From Nostoc sp. CHAB 5844 (GTDB lineage Bacteria > Cyanobacteriota > Cyanobacteriia > Cyanobacteriales > Nostocaceae), in the NCBI RefSeq assembly GCF_020829595.1, contig NZ_JAIVFW010000015.1, forward strand, positions 1 to 64,000: DNA of 64,000 bases. The letters run 5' to 3'. A model generated the notes under the pieces. The model was given only the letters and a program-made list of their open reading frames with translations. It had not been told where the DNA came from and did not search any database. Made by a program: the position numbers and the translations under genes. Numbering within the stretch: position 1 is the first letter of the stretch; each line of letters starts with the position of its first letter. Below, piece after piece: positions 7,911 to 16,832 of the stretch.

Positions 7911-10286
7911 ATGGCAATTATTAACGGCACTAATGGCGCTGACATTCTTCCTGTTGTAATTGGTGATGCAATTGATTCGCCAACAGATCTACCTGATACT
8001 TTTAATGGATTAGACGGCGACGATACTATCAACGCTCTTGGCACTAACGACACACTCAACGGCGACGGAGGTAACGACATCCTCAATGGCGGTGCGGGCG
8101 ACGACACGCTCAACGGTGGTGACGGCAACGACACCCTCAATGGTGGTGACGGCAATGACACACTCAATGGCGGTGCTGGTAACGACATCCTCAACGGTGA
8201 TGCAGGCAACGACACCCTCAACGGCGGTACAGGCAACGACACACTCAACGGTGGTGCAGGTACAGACACACTCAATGGTGGTGATGGCAACGACACCATC
8301 CGTTCGGATGGCGACGGTGGTACCTATCGTGGTGAAGCAGGCAACGACACGATGTTCTCCGGACTGGGTGCCGAAACAATGGACGGCGGCACGGGAGTGG
8401 ATCTAATTGACCACACTGCCTTTGCGGGGAACTATGTGTTCAACATGGCAACCGGTCTGACGAACTTTGCTGGTGAAAGCTACGTCAACTTTGAGAACGC
8501 CACGATGGGTGCTGGTAATGACACCGTGACTGGGAACGCTTTTGCCAATGTGATCAATGGTGGTGCAGGTAACGACACCCTCAACGGTGGTGCAGGTAAC
8601 GACACCCTCAACGGTGGTGACGGCAATGACACCCTCAACGGCGGTACAGGCAACGACACACTCAACGGTGGTGCAGGTACAGACACACTCAACGGTGGTG
8701 ACGGCAACGACACTATCCGTTCGGATGGTGACGGTGGTACTTATCGTGGTGATGCTGGTAACGACACGATGTTCTCCGGACTCGGCCTCGAAACTATGGA
8801 CGGTGGCACGGGAGTTGACAGTATCAACCACACTGCCTTTGCGGGGAACTATGTGTTCAACATGGCAACTGGTCTGACGAACTTTGCTGGTGAAAGCTAC
8901 GTCAACTTTGAGAACGCCACGATGGGTGCTGGTAATGACACCGTGACTGGGAACGCTTTTGCCAATGTGATCAACGGCGGTGCAGGTAACGACATCCTCA
9001 ACGGTGATGCGGGTAACGACACCCTCAACGGTGGTACAGGCAACGACACCCTCAACGGTGGTGCAGGTACAGACACACTCAACGGTGGTGACGGCAACGA
9101 CACTATCCGTTCGGACGGCGATGGCGGTACCTATCGTGGTGAAGCAGGCAACGACACGATGTTCTCCGGACTGGGTGCCGAAACAATGGATGGTGGCACG
9201 GGAGTTGACAGTATCAACCACACTGCCTTTGCTGGGAACTATGTGTTCAACTTGGCAACCGGTCTGACGAACTTTGCTGGTGAAAGCTACGTCAACTTCG
9301 AGAACGCCACGATGGGTGCTGGTAATGACACCGTGACTGGGAACGCTTCTGCCAATGTGATCAATGGTGGTGCAGGTAACGACACCCTCAACGGTGGTGA
9401 CGGCAATGACACCCTCAACGGTGATGCGGGTAACGACACCCTCAACGGCGGTACAGGCAACGACACACTCAACGGTGGTGCAGGTACAGACACACTCAAC
9501 GGTGGTGACGGCAACGACACTATCCGTTCGGATGGTGACGGTGGTACTTATCGTGGTGAAGCAGGCGACGACACAATGTTCTCAGGCATCGGTGGCGAGA
9601 CGATGGATGGTGGCACGGGAGTTGACAGTATCAACCACACTGCCTTTGCTGGGAACTATGTGTTCAACTTGGCAACCGGTCTGACGAACTTTGCTGGTGA
9701 AAGCTACGTCAACTTCGAGAACGCCACGATGGGTGCTGGTAATGACACTGTGACTGGGAACGCTGCTGCTAATGTGATCAATGGTGGTGCAGGTAACGAC
9801 ACCCTCAACGGTGATGCAGGTAACGACACACTCATTGGTGGTACAGGCAACGACACACTCAACGGCGGCACTGGCAATGACATCTTAACTGGTGGTGGAG
9901 ACGGTCAAATCGATGTGTTAACCAGCGGTAGTTTGTTCGATCAAGATACCTTCGTACTAGGCACAGCAGGTATATTTGGATCGATTCTCTATGACTCAGC
10001 AGGCAATGCTGATTTTGCTCGCATTACTGATTTTGACATCACTGATTTTGCGGGAGAACCAGCAAATCAGGTAGATCGAATCCAGCTGAGGGGGACAGCA
10101 GCTGACTATCGGTTAGCTAATAGTATTACTGTAGGCGGGTTTACCGGAGTAGGTATTTTTGACAGAAATTCACCCAACGATGTGTCTGATGACGATCTGA
10201 TTGGTCTTGTCCAAGGAGTTACCGCAGGCATTGCTTTTGGGCAATTAAGCCTAACCAACGCAAGTCAGTTCGTATTCGTCGTATAA
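7911..10286 (+). CDS. RTX (hemolysin-type) calcium-binding repeat protein
   Basis: 791 residues. The start is set by AAGGAG at 7896-7901. After a short N-terminal part ([18 protein letters not shown]) come dozens of nonapeptides GGxGNDxLN, which fold into calcium-binding parallel beta-rolls. Four long modules interrupt them, each with [56 protein letters not shown] and [11 protein letters not shown]. The last 125 residues ([31 protein letters not shown]) are the usual C-terminal segment of cyanobacterial RTX proteins, probably the type I secretion signal. There is no Sec signal peptide and no transporter gene nearby. No enzymatic domain is seen, so it is likely a secreted or surface structural/adhesive protein. 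Confidence 0.9.
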   Translation: MAIINGTNGADILPVVIGDAIDSPTDLPDTFNGLDGDDTINALGTNDTLNGDGGNDILNGGAGDDTLNGGDGNDTLNGGDGNDTLNGGAGNDILNGDAGNDTLNGGTGNDTLNGGAGTDTLNGGDGNDTIRSDGDGGTYRGEAGNDTMFSGLGAETMDGGTGVDLIDHTAFAGNYVFNMATGLTNFAGESYVNFENATMGAGNDTVTGNAFANVINGGAGNDTLNGGAGNDTLNGGDGNDTLNGGTGNDTLNGGAGTDTLNGGDGNDTIRSDGDGGTYRGDAGNDTMFSGLGLETMDGGTGVDSINHTAFAGNYVFNMATGLTNFAGESYVNFENATMGAGNDTVTGNAFANVINGGAGNDILNGDAGNDTLNGGTGNDTLNGGAGTDTLNGGDGNDTIRSDGDGGTYRGEAGNDTMFSGLGAETMDGGTGVDSINHTAFAGNYVFNLATGLTNFAGESYVNFENATMGAGNDTVTGNASANVINGGAGNDTLNGGDGNDTLNGDAGNDTLNGGTGNDTLNGGAGTDTLNGGDGNDTIRSDGDGGTYRGEAGDDTMFSGIGGETMDGGTGVDSINHTAFAGNYVFNLATGLTNFAGESYVNFENATMGAGNDTVTGNAAANVINGGAGNDTLNGDAGNDTLIGGTGNDTLNGGTGNDILTGGGDGQIDVLTSGSLFDQDTFVLGTAGIFGSILYDSAGNADFARITDFDITDFAGEPANQVDRIQLRGTAADYRLANSITVGGFTGVGIFDRNSPNDVSDDDLIGLVQGVTAGIAFGQLSLTNASQFVFVV
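8040..9895 (+). repeat. Tandem repeat array inside the RTX gene
   Basis: A marker sequence ATCCGTTCGG opens each long module at 8298, 8715, 9105 and 9522, giving periods of 417, 390 and 417 bp. The 27-bp difference equals exactly one nonapeptide. Between modules runs a 27-bp-period nonapeptide array. Long stretches of the modules are nearly identical in DNA, so recombination between copies is likely, and read mapping or assembly here is error-prone. Confidence 0.9.
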
Positions 10287-10310
10287 TTCCGTAACACATC
10301 TATTATTCGT

Positions 10311-10360
10311 CAGGGTGCAATGTCTTGCGCCCTGCCGGATATGTTTGTGGAATTCTTTTT
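10311..10360 (+). terminator. Terminator of the RTX gene
   Basis: CAGGGTGCAA (10311-10320) pairs with TTGCGCCCTG (10325-10334), one G-U, loop TGTC. A run of seven T begins about 20 bp later. It lies 25 bp after the stop. Confidence 0.6.
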
Positions 10361-10451
10361 TTAAACTGGTACAAGGGATTGATTCAAGACGATGCAAGGG
10401 TGATGCGATCGCTCTATGATGCGGTAAGTATCGTAAGAGCGAAAACTAATT

Positions 10452-11600
10452 ATGTCGCAAACAATCTCGATTAACGATAGTCAGCGGTTACAACTCAAAC
10501 CTCTAGAAATCCCATCTAAGTTACTGTTGGGGCCAGGCCCTTCCAATGCCCATCCTACAGTTCTTCAAGCCATGAATACTTCTCCTCTAGGACATCTAGA
10601 CCCAGATTTCTTAGGGCTGATGAATGAGATTCAGTCGTTACTGCGCTACGTCTGGCAAACAAACAATCCTCTAACTATCGCTGTCAGTGGTACTGGTTCC
10701 GCTGCAATGGAAGCAACTATTGCCAATGCTGTAGAACCCGGTGATGTGGTTTTAATTGGTGTGGCTGGATACTTCGGCAATCGTCTTGTCGATATGGCTG
10801 GGCGATATGGTGCTGATGTACGTACTATTACCAAACCTTGGGGACAAGTTTTCTCTTTAGAAGAACTCCGCACTGCTGTCGAAACTCATCGTCCGACAAT
10901 TTTGGCTTTGGTTCATGCCGAAACTTCTACAGGTGCGCGTCAACCTTTGGAAGGTGTTGGTGAACTGTGTCGGGAATTTGGCACGCTGTTATTAGTAGAT
11001 ACTGTCACCAGCCTTGGTGGTGTGCCGATATTTTTGGATGAGTGGGGAGTAGATTTAGCCTATAGCTGTAGTCAAAAAGGCTTGGGTTGTCCGCCTGGGG
11101 CTTCGCCTTTTACCATGAGTCCCCGTGCTTGGGAAAAATTGCAGCGTCGTAGCACGAAGGTGGCAAACTGGTATTTAGATATGACTTTGCTGAGTAAGTA
11201 TTGGGGTAGCGATCGCGTCTATCATCATACAGCCCCAATTAACCTGTATTATGCTCTGCGGGAAGCTCTGCGGTTAGTTGCAGAGGAAGGACTAGCAAAC
11301 TGCTGGCAGCGTCATCAAAAGAATGTTGAATATTTCTGGGAAAGACTAGAAGAAGTAGGACTGAGTTTACACGTTGAACGCGAGTATCGTTTGCCAACTC
11401 TCACAACAGTCCGCATTCCTGAAGGGGTGGACGGTAAAGCAGTAGCACGACAGCTATTAACAGAACACGGGATTGAAGTTGGCGGTGGGCTTGGAGAACT
11501 AGCAGGTAAAGTTTGGCGCGTCGGACTGATGGGCTTTAATAGCCATAAAGAAAATGTTGACCAACTGATAGAAGCATTGGAGCAAGTATTACCAAAATAA
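10452..11600 (+). CDS. Class V aminotransferase, alanine/serine-glyoxylate type
   Basis: 382 residues. A PLP-dependent fold-type I enzyme of the Agxt/SpuA group: LLLGPGPSNAHPTVLQAM opens the domain, VSGTGSAAMEATIAN binds the cofactor phosphate, HAETSTGARQPLEG binds substrate, LLVDTVTSLGG carries the Asp that contacts the pyridine nitrogen, and SCSQKGLGCPPG contains the Schiff-base Lys. The C-terminal domain ends GGGLGELAGKVWRVGLMG. In cyanobacteria this protein is expected to transaminate glyoxylate in photorespiration; older annotations call it the soluble hydrogenase 42-kDa subunit. Substrate preference between Ser and Ala cannot be fixed from sequence. Monocistronic. Confidence 0.9.
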   Translation: MSQTISINDSQRLQLKPLEIPSKLLLGPGPSNAHPTVLQAMNTSPLGHLDPDFLGLMNEIQSLLRYVWQTNNPLTIAVSGTGSAAMEATIANAVEPGDVVLIGVAGYFGNRLVDMAGRYGADVRTITKPWGQVFSLEELRTAVETHRPTILALVHAETSTGARQPLEGVGELCREFGTLLLVDTVTSLGGVPIFLDEWGVDLAYSCSQKGLGCPPGASPFTMSPRAWEKLQRRSTKVANWYLDMTLLSKYWGSDRVYHHTAPINLYYALREALRLVAEEGLANCWQRHQKNVEYFWERLEEVGLSLHVEREYRLPTLTTVRIPEGVDGKAVARQLLTEHGIEVGGGLGELAGKVWRVGLMGFNSHKENVDQLIEALEQVLPK

Positions 11601-11721
11601 TTGTTAACAGGGGCGAGGGGCTAGAGACTAGGGATTAGAGACACTGAAAAAAACTTGCATAATTTTTCACTACTCCCTATTCCCGACTCCCCATTCCCTA
11701 TATTCATACATATCTAATATT

Positions 11722-11748
11722 GGTGCGTTAACAGGGAGGTAACGCACC
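11722..11748. repeat. Short palindrome in the spacer
   Basis: GGTGCGTTA (11722-11730) and TAACGCACC (11740-11748) form a perfect 9-bp stem with a 9-nt loop. A further AACGCACCC follows at about 11763. It is a dispersed-repeat fragment or a bidirectional terminator between convergent genes (stops at 11600 and 11812). Confidence 0.5.
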
Positions 11749-11811
11749 TAAATAATAATGGCAACGCACCCTTAATCCTTCAAATTTGAAATTAAATAAC
11801 AGCTCGACACT

Positions 11812-12048
11812 CTAAGCTACAACTTCTTCGCGTTGACAATCAAACACAACCATAAAAGAAGCATCAGGTATCATTTGACGTAGGCGCTGCATATAGCCAT
11901 CTGCATCGGAACGGCTGCGAAAACGAGCCACAATTTCTCTTTGGGCATCGGGCTGTAAGCGGGCAATTGCCCACGAATTTAGGCGTTCTTTGTAAGCGAT
12001 CGCCTGATTTTCGTTTTGATTAGCTTTGTATTCGGTCTTTTGTGGCAT
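11812..12048 (-). CDS. Small conserved-looking protein of unknown function
   Basis: 78 residues, charged and without a signal peptide. The sequence reads like one alpha/beta domain: RLNSWAIARLQPDAQREIVA, then RFRSRSDADGYMQRLRQMIP and ASFMVVFDCQREEVVA. I do not recognise a named family; the RFRSRSDADGYMQRLRQ helix after a predicted strand is reminiscent of small SPOR-like folds, but this is only a resemblance. It ends 212 bp from the convergent aminotransferase gene. It is probably real, given coding-like composition and a HIP1 site in frame near its N-terminus. Confidence 0.6.
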   Translation of the reverse strand: MPQKTEYKANQNENQAIAYKERLNSWAIARLQPDAQREIVARFRSRSDADGYMQRLRQMIPDASFMVVFDCQREEVVA

Positions 12049-12524
12049 GATTTAAAATATCCGTGTGTAATTTTCAGTGAGGGCGTTACTGACTTCTCTT
12101 GGCGGGGATGCACTAACGCCTTTTTTCAAGTTGCTGCCACCTTGTTATTCTATTATTTTTGGATTGTCAAGATTTAGCAGAGTATTTTACAAGAACTTAT
12201 TTTGTAAATTAAACTGGCGATCGGTCTCAAACCCTTCATTAGCAATTAAGAAAGGAAAAAACAAATCCAAAATTTGAATTATTAACAAGTGTGGCATCTC
12301 CACCATGATTACCTACTTCTACACGCACATTTAATACCAACAGGAAAAATTTCTTAATGTCTCAAGATATACATTCTAAGTTTTCTGTATAAAAAGTAGC
12401 TTCTTACAAAATTTTTTGGACTAGAAATTAATATTAATTTTTGTCAAATTTTATAAATTAATCTACTTAAATTTTTACTCACTTGAAAAAAAAGCATTTT
12501 TTAATGCTTTATTTTGATCTGAAT

Positions 12525-12657
12525 AGAATTCAGGAGTCAGGAGGAGGCAGTGCGTTGCAGTGAGACTAGTACTGAAGGGGGATTTCCCTCCGTAGGCAAC
12601 TGGCAAACCCGAAGGGAGGTTCTTTCGTTGTAGCAACTGCCGTCCAGAATTCAGGAG
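12525..12657. repeat. Palindromic block bracketed by 12-bp direct repeats
   Basis: AGAATTCAGGAG occurs at 12525-12536 and 12646-12657. Between them lies a GC-richer block with GTGCGTTG, CAACTGGCA and TTGTAGCAACTGCCG, related to blocks at 16011, 26211, 41925 and 52639. The flanking repeat belongs to the AATTCAGAATTCAGGAGTC short-tandem-repeat family. The spacer 12049-12863 otherwise is AT-rich, with a further GAATTCAGAATTC tract at 12760-12800 and no credible gene. Confidence 0.65.
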
Positions 12658-12863
12658 AAATTCTGTGTAACTAGTGGATGAATAAACGAGTTTAATACTC
12701 CCACCACATTTTCAATTTGTTGCAAAACAATTAGTGACGAGTCTTTTTCACTAATAATTGATTCTGAATTCAGAATTCTAGCTTCTGAATTTAGAATCAA
12801 TATCTTGACCTATGCTTACCAATTCGTTAAAATTTCTGCGATTTATACTTCTGGATACAGCAA

Positions 12864-13871
12864 ATGCCATTAGTAACATCAATAATTCAAAAAATTGCTC
12901 CGCAAATCGGTGCAGTAGTTGTAGTAGATCCTGAATATGCTTTTGTTGGACACATTACATTTAAAAACGGAAATAAAGCTTGTTTTAGTCATAGTAAATT
13001 AAATATTAACGGTTTCGGTTCTGCCGAGATAGCTAAAGATAAAGCATATTCTAATTTTTTTCTGAAACACTTTGGATATAAAGTTACTGAAGGACAAACT
13101 TTTTTTAGCAATAAATTATGTGAAAAAATAGCAAGTGAGAGAAATATTGATGCGGGATTTAATTACGCTAAAGAATTAGGTTTTCCTATAATTGTTAAGC
13201 CGATAAATCTTAGCCAAGGTAGATTTGTTACTAAAGTATATAATAAAACAGAGTACTATCAAGTTGCTAAAAAAATCTTACGCATCACTCCAGGATTCAT
13301 TGTCGAAAGATTTTATCTTGGTAATGATTACAGAATTGTAGTCATGGATAATGAAGTACTAGCGGTATATCAAAGAATTCCTCTATGTGTTGTTGGCGAT
13401 GGCAAGTCTACTGTTTTAGAACTTATACAGCAAAAATCAGAATATTATACTGCTAATGGGAGAAAAAATAATATAGATACTAATGATTTCCGGATCAAAC
13501 GCAAATTAAAACGACAAAAGCTCAAGTTTGATAGTGTAATCTCCAAAAATGCCATTGTTTATCTGTTAGACAACGCCAATTTATCAAGTGGTGGTGAAGG
13601 AGTAGATATGACTGAAAATATCCACCCTGACTTTCAAAAATTAGCGATAAATGTCACCAAAGATATGGGATTAAGATTGGCAGGTTTAGATATTATTACT
13701 GATGATATAACCATGTCAATGAACAATTATGTGATTATCGAAGTTAATGGTTCGCCTGGTTTCACTCATTATGCTGCTATTGGTGAAGCTCAAGTAAAAA
13801 GAGTCGAAGATTTATATTTCAAAATTCTCAAAGCGTTGGAAAATGAGCAAATGTATCTGCCGCCTAATTAA
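12864..13871 (+). CDS. ATP-grasp protein related to cyanophycin synthetase
   Basis: 335 residues. The ATP-grasp fold is visible: FGYKVTEGQTFFSN, then FPIIVKPINLSQGRFVTKV (ATP-binding Lys and glycine-type loop), PGFIVERFYLGNDYRIVVMD, and the Mg-binding end YVIIEVNGSPGF. The blocks AVYQRIPLCVVGDGKSTV and NLSSGGEGVDMTENIHPDFQ match the central ATP-grasp domain of cyanophycin synthetase (compare its LSTGG...VDVTD...HP). The N-terminal recognition domain and the Mur-ligase half of CphA (about 870 residues) are absent. It probably ligates a carboxylate to an amine, perhaps making a small peptide; substrate unknown. It stands alone and is AT-rich relative to its neighbours, possibly acquired. Confidence 0.8.
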   Translation: MPLVTSIIQKIAPQIGAVVVVDPEYAFVGHITFKNGNKACFSHSKLNINGFGSAEIAKDKAYSNFFLKHFGYKVTEGQTFFSNKLCEKIASERNIDAGFNYAKELGFPIIVKPINLSQGRFVTKVYNKTEYYQVAKKILRITPGFIVERFYLGNDYRIVVMDNEVLAVYQRIPLCVVGDGKSTVLELIQQKSEYYTANGRKNNIDTNDFRIKRKLKRQKLKFDSVISKNAIVYLLDNANLSSGGEGVDMTENIHPDFQKLAINVTKDMGLRLAGLDIITDDITMSMNNYVIIEVNGSPGFTHYAAIGEAQVKRVEDLYFKILKALENEQMYLPPN

Positions 13872-13912
13872 ATGTAAAGGTGGGTGTTAGGAAATTAGAA
13901 TTAGCGGTACCC

Positions 13913-13945
13913 AGATCCCCTACTTCTTTGAGAAGTAGGGGATCT
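13913..13945 (+). terminator. Perfect 15-bp hairpin after the ATP-grasp gene
   Basis: AGATCCCCTACTTCT (13913-13927) and AGAAGTAGGGGATCT (13931-13945) are perfect complements with a 3-nt loop, followed by AATTTC. It begins 42 bp past the stop. It is similar in style to the hairpin at 6475-6509. Confidence 0.65.
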
Positions 13946-14143
13946 AATTTCTCACGAATGATTTAGGATGACTATATTTTATTCTCTCACTCTGACAAAA
14001 GAGAGAGCTTTTTCACTAAATTCCATCTTTTGTAAGGTGCGATCGCCATTAAAAACGCACTAAGCTACCTCTTGTTGAAGATGCTGACTATCCTGATGTG
14101 TCAATTTAATGATTTGTTCTGTTGTGCCAATGCCTATAATTAA

Positions 14144-14175
14144 AGCTCCCAAATTTTAATTAAAACTTGGGAGCT
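14144..14175 (-). terminator. Hairpin downstream of the candidate 6S RNA
   Basis: AGCTCCCAA (14144-14152) and TTGGGAGCT (14167-14175) pair perfectly, and the inner AT sequence can extend the stem. On the minus strand it follows the RNA by about 10 nt and is followed by TTTAATTAT. It may end transcription of the purK-RNA unit. The spacer 13946-14143 shows nothing else. Confidence 0.5.
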
Positions 14176-14185
14176 ATAAATTTTA

Positions 14186-14369
14186 AGTTCACCACAACGC
14201 CGTTTTACCTAAGTTTATGACCTGGTTAAACCAGGTGGGTACCGATGTTGCTCGTTTAAAGTTTCCGGGTACATGCCCGGTCTACTGCCACGAGAACTAT
14301 TTGGTTCCCTTTTCTTTAAAGACATAGATCAAAAAACTTGATGGCAGTCACCAACGTCGCAGTGCAACT
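14186..14369 (-). ncRNA. ssaA: Candidate 6S RNA (cyanobacterial 6Sa)
   Basis: On the minus strand, 60 nt past the purK stop, a TATAAT box (14375-14380) precedes a stretch whose ends pair. 5' AGUU-(G)-CACU-GCGACG (from 14369) pairs with 3' CGUUGU-GGUG-AACU (ending at 14186), a closing stem of about 14 pairs with one bulge and a few G-U pairs. The resulting RNA is 184 nt. It contains internal hairpins ACCTGGTTTAACCAGGT (14220-14236) and CCGGGCATGTACCCGG (14266-14281), and can fold into the long rod with internal openings that is typical of 6S RNA. Known context: the cyanobacterial 6Sa RNA is about 185 nt and, as I recall, is often next to purK. I could not compare primary sequence, so the family call rests on length, folding, promoter and neighbour. 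Confidence 0.72.
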
Positions 14370-14374
14370 AACTC

Positions 14375-14380
14375 ATTATA
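14375..14380 (-). promoter_or_regulatory. Minus 10 box of the candidate 6S RNA
   Basis: A consensus TATAAT reads leftward, with its proximal end 6 nt from the inferred RNA start at 14369. No convincing -35 hexamer lies at 17 bp. Confidence 0.55.
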
Positions 14381-14428
14381 ACTTTCTAAAACAACTTGTG
14401 TGTCCAATATAAAAATTTTCTGACCCAT

Positions 14429-15574
14429 TTAACTCGGATACCAGATAGATTCTAGAGTATGGGCTAGATGATTCGCTATATCTGGGTTATATTCATCTAA
14501 TAAAACTGTGACGTGTCCCAACTTCCGCCCAGGACGAGATTCGATTTTGCCGTACCAGTGAACAGTTGCTTGGGGAATAGCAGCTAATTGTTGGCACTGG
14601 TTTTGATAGTCATTCTCGGAATTTTCATATCCTAGAAGGTTAACCATAATAGCCATTGCACAGTGTAAAGCAGGATTGCCCAAAGGTAGACTACATAAGG
14701 CTCTCAGGTGCTGTTCAAATTGTGAAGTTTCGCAAGCATCGATGGAGAAATGTCCCGAATTGTGGGTACGGGGGGCAATTTCATTAACTAAGACTTTGCC
14801 ATCAGTGGTGAGAAATAGTTCAATACCAAAAACGCCTACAGCTTCTAGGCTATTTAATAAAGTATGGGCGATCGCAGAACTTTGTTCTACTTGATTAGGT
14901 GTGATATCCGCAGGTGCTATAACTCGCCGACATACCTGTTTTTCTTGTTGAGTTTCTACCACTGGATAGATGACAATTTCACCATTTACAGAACGCGCTG
15001 CAATTACCGCTAGTTCCCGTTCAAATGGGACGAATTCTTCGATTAAAAACTGTGATTGATTTACTGTTTGAGATAACTTTTGTTGTAAACTCGCTAAATC
15101 TGGAATAATAAATGTTCCTTGACCGTCGTAACCATGACGACGAGATTTTAAAACAACAGGAAAATCTAAATGCTCTAGCTTAGATTCTAAATTCTCTACT
15201 TCGTCCACAGCCAAGAATTGGGGTACAGGTAATCCTAAATCTCGTAAATAACAGCGTTGATGATATTTATCTAATAGAGGAGCTAAAGCTGATAATTTGG
15301 GACGAAAACAAACACCTTGATTTGCTAACAAAGATAAAGCATCAATGTCAACAAATTCATTTTCAAAGGTGATAACGTCACTTTTTTGAGCTAAAATTTC
15401 TGTTGCTTTTGCATCATCAATTGCAGCAAAAACTGTATCTTGGGCAATAGCCACAGCAGGATCTGATTTACTAGGAGTCTGCACCACTAATTTTACTCCT
15501 AGTTTCTTCGCTGCATCCCCCATCATCCAGGCTAGTTGCCCACCACCAATTACACCAACACGCTTCATTGACAT
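14429..15574 (-). CDS. purK: N5-carboxyaminoimidazole ribonucleotide synthase
   Basis: 381 residues, the usual length for PurK, an ATP-grasp enzyme of purine synthesis converting AIR plus bicarbonate to N5-CAIR. Seen: RVGVIGGGQLAWMMGDAAKK at the N-terminus, VITFENEFVDIDAL, VVLKSRRHGYDGQGTFII (ATP-binding), LIEEFVPFERELAVIAARS, VNEIAPRTHNSGHFSIDAC (Mg/CAIR site), and GRKLGHVTVL near the end. The start overlaps the end of the pentapeptide gene; a second ATG at 15568 forms an ATGA overlap with that gene's stop, so translation is probably coupled. A structured RNA follows immediately downstream. Confidence 0.95.
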   Translation of the reverse strand: MSMKRVGVIGGGQLAWMMGDAAKKLGVKLVVQTPSKSDPAVAIAQDTVFAAIDDAKATEILAQKSDVITFENEFVDIDALSLLANQGVCFRPKLSALAPLLDKYHQRCYLRDLGLPVPQFLAVDEVENLESKLEHLDFPVVLKSRRHGYDGQGTFIIPDLASLQQKLSQTVNQSQFLIEEFVPFERELAVIAARSVNGEIVIYPVVETQQEKQVCRRVIAPADITPNQVEQSSAIAHTLLNSLEAVGVFGIELFLTTDGKVLVNEIAPRTHNSGHFSIDACETSQFEQHLRALCSLPLGNPALHCAMAIMVNLLGYENSENDYQNQCQQLAAIPQATVHWYGKIESRPGRKLGHVTVLLDEYNPDIANHLAHTLESIWYPS

Positions 15575-16197
15575 CCTAAAGATTCACGAGTTTCTATGCC
15601 AGTTTTGGAATTTACTCCACTAGCTCTACTGCACAGTTCTTTGATTTGCGCTTTATCCAAAACTGCATCAGTGAAGTCTGCACCTTGAATATTCACATCG
15701 GTAAACAGGGCGCGAAGTAACAACGCTTCTTTGAAAACGGCATCGCTCAAATTAGCCCCTGTTAAGTTTACCTGATCGACCATTGCATTTGTTAAATCTG
15801 CTTGGTGAAGATTCGCTTTTGTCATCACCGAAGCACTCATGACGGCTCCGCGCAAGTCTGCACCTGCAAAGTTAGCCATTTCCATGTTGGCGTTAGAAAA
15901 TTCCGCAGCTTGCAAGGTTTGCCCTGAAAAATCACGTCTAGCTAACTGGGCATTACTAAATGACAGCGGATGAGTCCAGTCTACTGCTAGGGCGGGAGAA
16001 GGCAGGAGGACGACAGTCGCTACAACGGTGAGAATCCCCGCAACGCGCTGTCTCCAAAAGGCAGGAGGCAGGAGGGCAAGAATAGTTAAAATAAATGTCT
16101 TAGTTTTCGTTATTACTGTGTAGTGATTTTTGCTCAGGTAAATCAAGCAAAAGGATAAAATCCCTAAAATTAATGTTAATCCTAGCTGCCAAAACAT
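15565..16197 (-). CDS. Exported pentapeptide-repeat protein
   Basis: 210 residues. Residues 1-21 (MFWQLGLTLILGILSFCLIYL) are hydrophobic, and a second hydrophobic stretch ILTVVATVVLLPSPALA reads like a signal peptide with an Ala-x-Ala end before VDWTHPLSF. The mature half contains A(D/N)LxX pentapeptide repeats (ANMEMANFAGADLRGAVMSA, KANLHQADLTNAMVDQVNLT, ANLSDAVF, ADFTDAVLDKA), a right-handed quadrilateral beta helix, with a C-terminal Cys pair (ELC ... LGC). Cyanobacteria carry such proteins in the thylakoid lumen. It is operonic with purK (10-bp overlap). Part of the second hydrophobic stretch is encoded by a dispersed repeat block (15999-16068), and the true start could lie after the first hydrophobic segment. 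Confidence 0.85.
   Translation of the reverse strand: MFWQLGLTLILGILSFCLIYLSKNHYTVITKTKTFILTILALLPPAFWRQRVAGILTVVATVVLLPSPALAVDWTHPLSFSNAQLARRDFSGQTLQAAEFSNANMEMANFAGADLRGAVMSASVMTKANLHQADLTNAMVDQVNLTGANLSDAVFKEALLLRALFTDVNIQGADFTDAVLDKAQIKELCSRASGVNSKTGIETRESLGCQ
15999..16068. repeat. Dispersed palindromic block inside the pentapeptide gene, with 11-bp direct repeats
   Basis: AAGGCAGGAGG is present at 15999-16009 and 16058-16068. The 48 bp between, read on the minus strand, contain a 36-nt stretch that I align by eye with 30 matches to the block inside the gene at 36741-42728 (GCGTTGCGGGG ... CCGTTGTAGC). In the protein it encodes roughly RQRVAGILTVVATVV. Confidence 0.65.
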
Positions 16198-16745
16198 ATT
16201 TGTTTTTGAGGTGTTGTCGATTACTTTAGCTTAACATTTTGTAATTTAAACGATGCGATCGCCCAAACAGAAAGTTGTAGCAGATCTAAATCATTCGTGA
16301 GCAATAAGCTCCCTTACTAATATTCACTACAGCATTGACTCACTTTAGATTTACAATTATTTATTTTTTAAATTGCTTTTTGCGATATAAATAGTCTTAT
16401 TAAATAGAATTCAGTATGAATAAGTGCTAAATAGAAAATTTAGTGGTCTATAATTTGCGGCGTGTCAGGAAGCCCTAATTTTTTGTTCAGACTTCTGCAT
16501 TCTTCAAGATTATTCATCTACAAATAGAATTATTTACATTTCTTTATTATGGATTTTCTGAGTAAAGTTTATTAACTTTTGCTGTTAACCAACATTATTG
16601 CCTGTTAATCTTCTTATTAAGGTGAGTAGTCAGCGTAGCTTGAGCATATTGATTATCCGTCTCGAATGTTGAGCCTGCTGCAAAAGAGGAGAATTAACTT
16701 CAGTTTCATAAATAGTTGCTTGGTTACTACAAGAAGGCAGTCCCA

Positions 16746-16832
16746 ATGAAAAAATTTCACCCCTTCGGGGTTCGGCAGTCGCTCATGGGGAAACCTCCAA
16801 GACCGCGCTGCCTCACCGCCATGCATGAAAAA
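16746..16832. repeat. Palindromic block with 8-bp direct repeats in a long spacer
   Basis: ATGAAAAA at 16746-16753 and 16825-16832 bracket a block with CACCCCTTCGGGGTTCGG and CTGCCTCACCGCCATG. It resembles the other repeat-bracketed blocks, but the flanks are A-rich and could be chance. The spacer 16198-17042 is otherwise AT-rich, has a CTCAGCACTCAGCAC tract at about 16875-16890, and shows no gene. Confidence 0.4.

Noticed and set aside
7889-9520. Long open frames on the minus strand and in the second plus frame across the RTX gene (for example 7889-8299, 8403-9221)
   Set aside because: They mirror the 27-bp repeat of the real gene, have repetitive unnatural composition and no ribosome site.
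8040-9895. CRISPR-like periodic repeats in the RTX gene
   Set aside because: No unique spacers; repeats are contiguous, in frame and code for nonapeptides. No cas genes in the window.
12077-12277. 66-codon plus-strand frame
   Set aside because: No recognisable protein pattern or ribosome site, in an AT-rich, repeat-bearing spacer.
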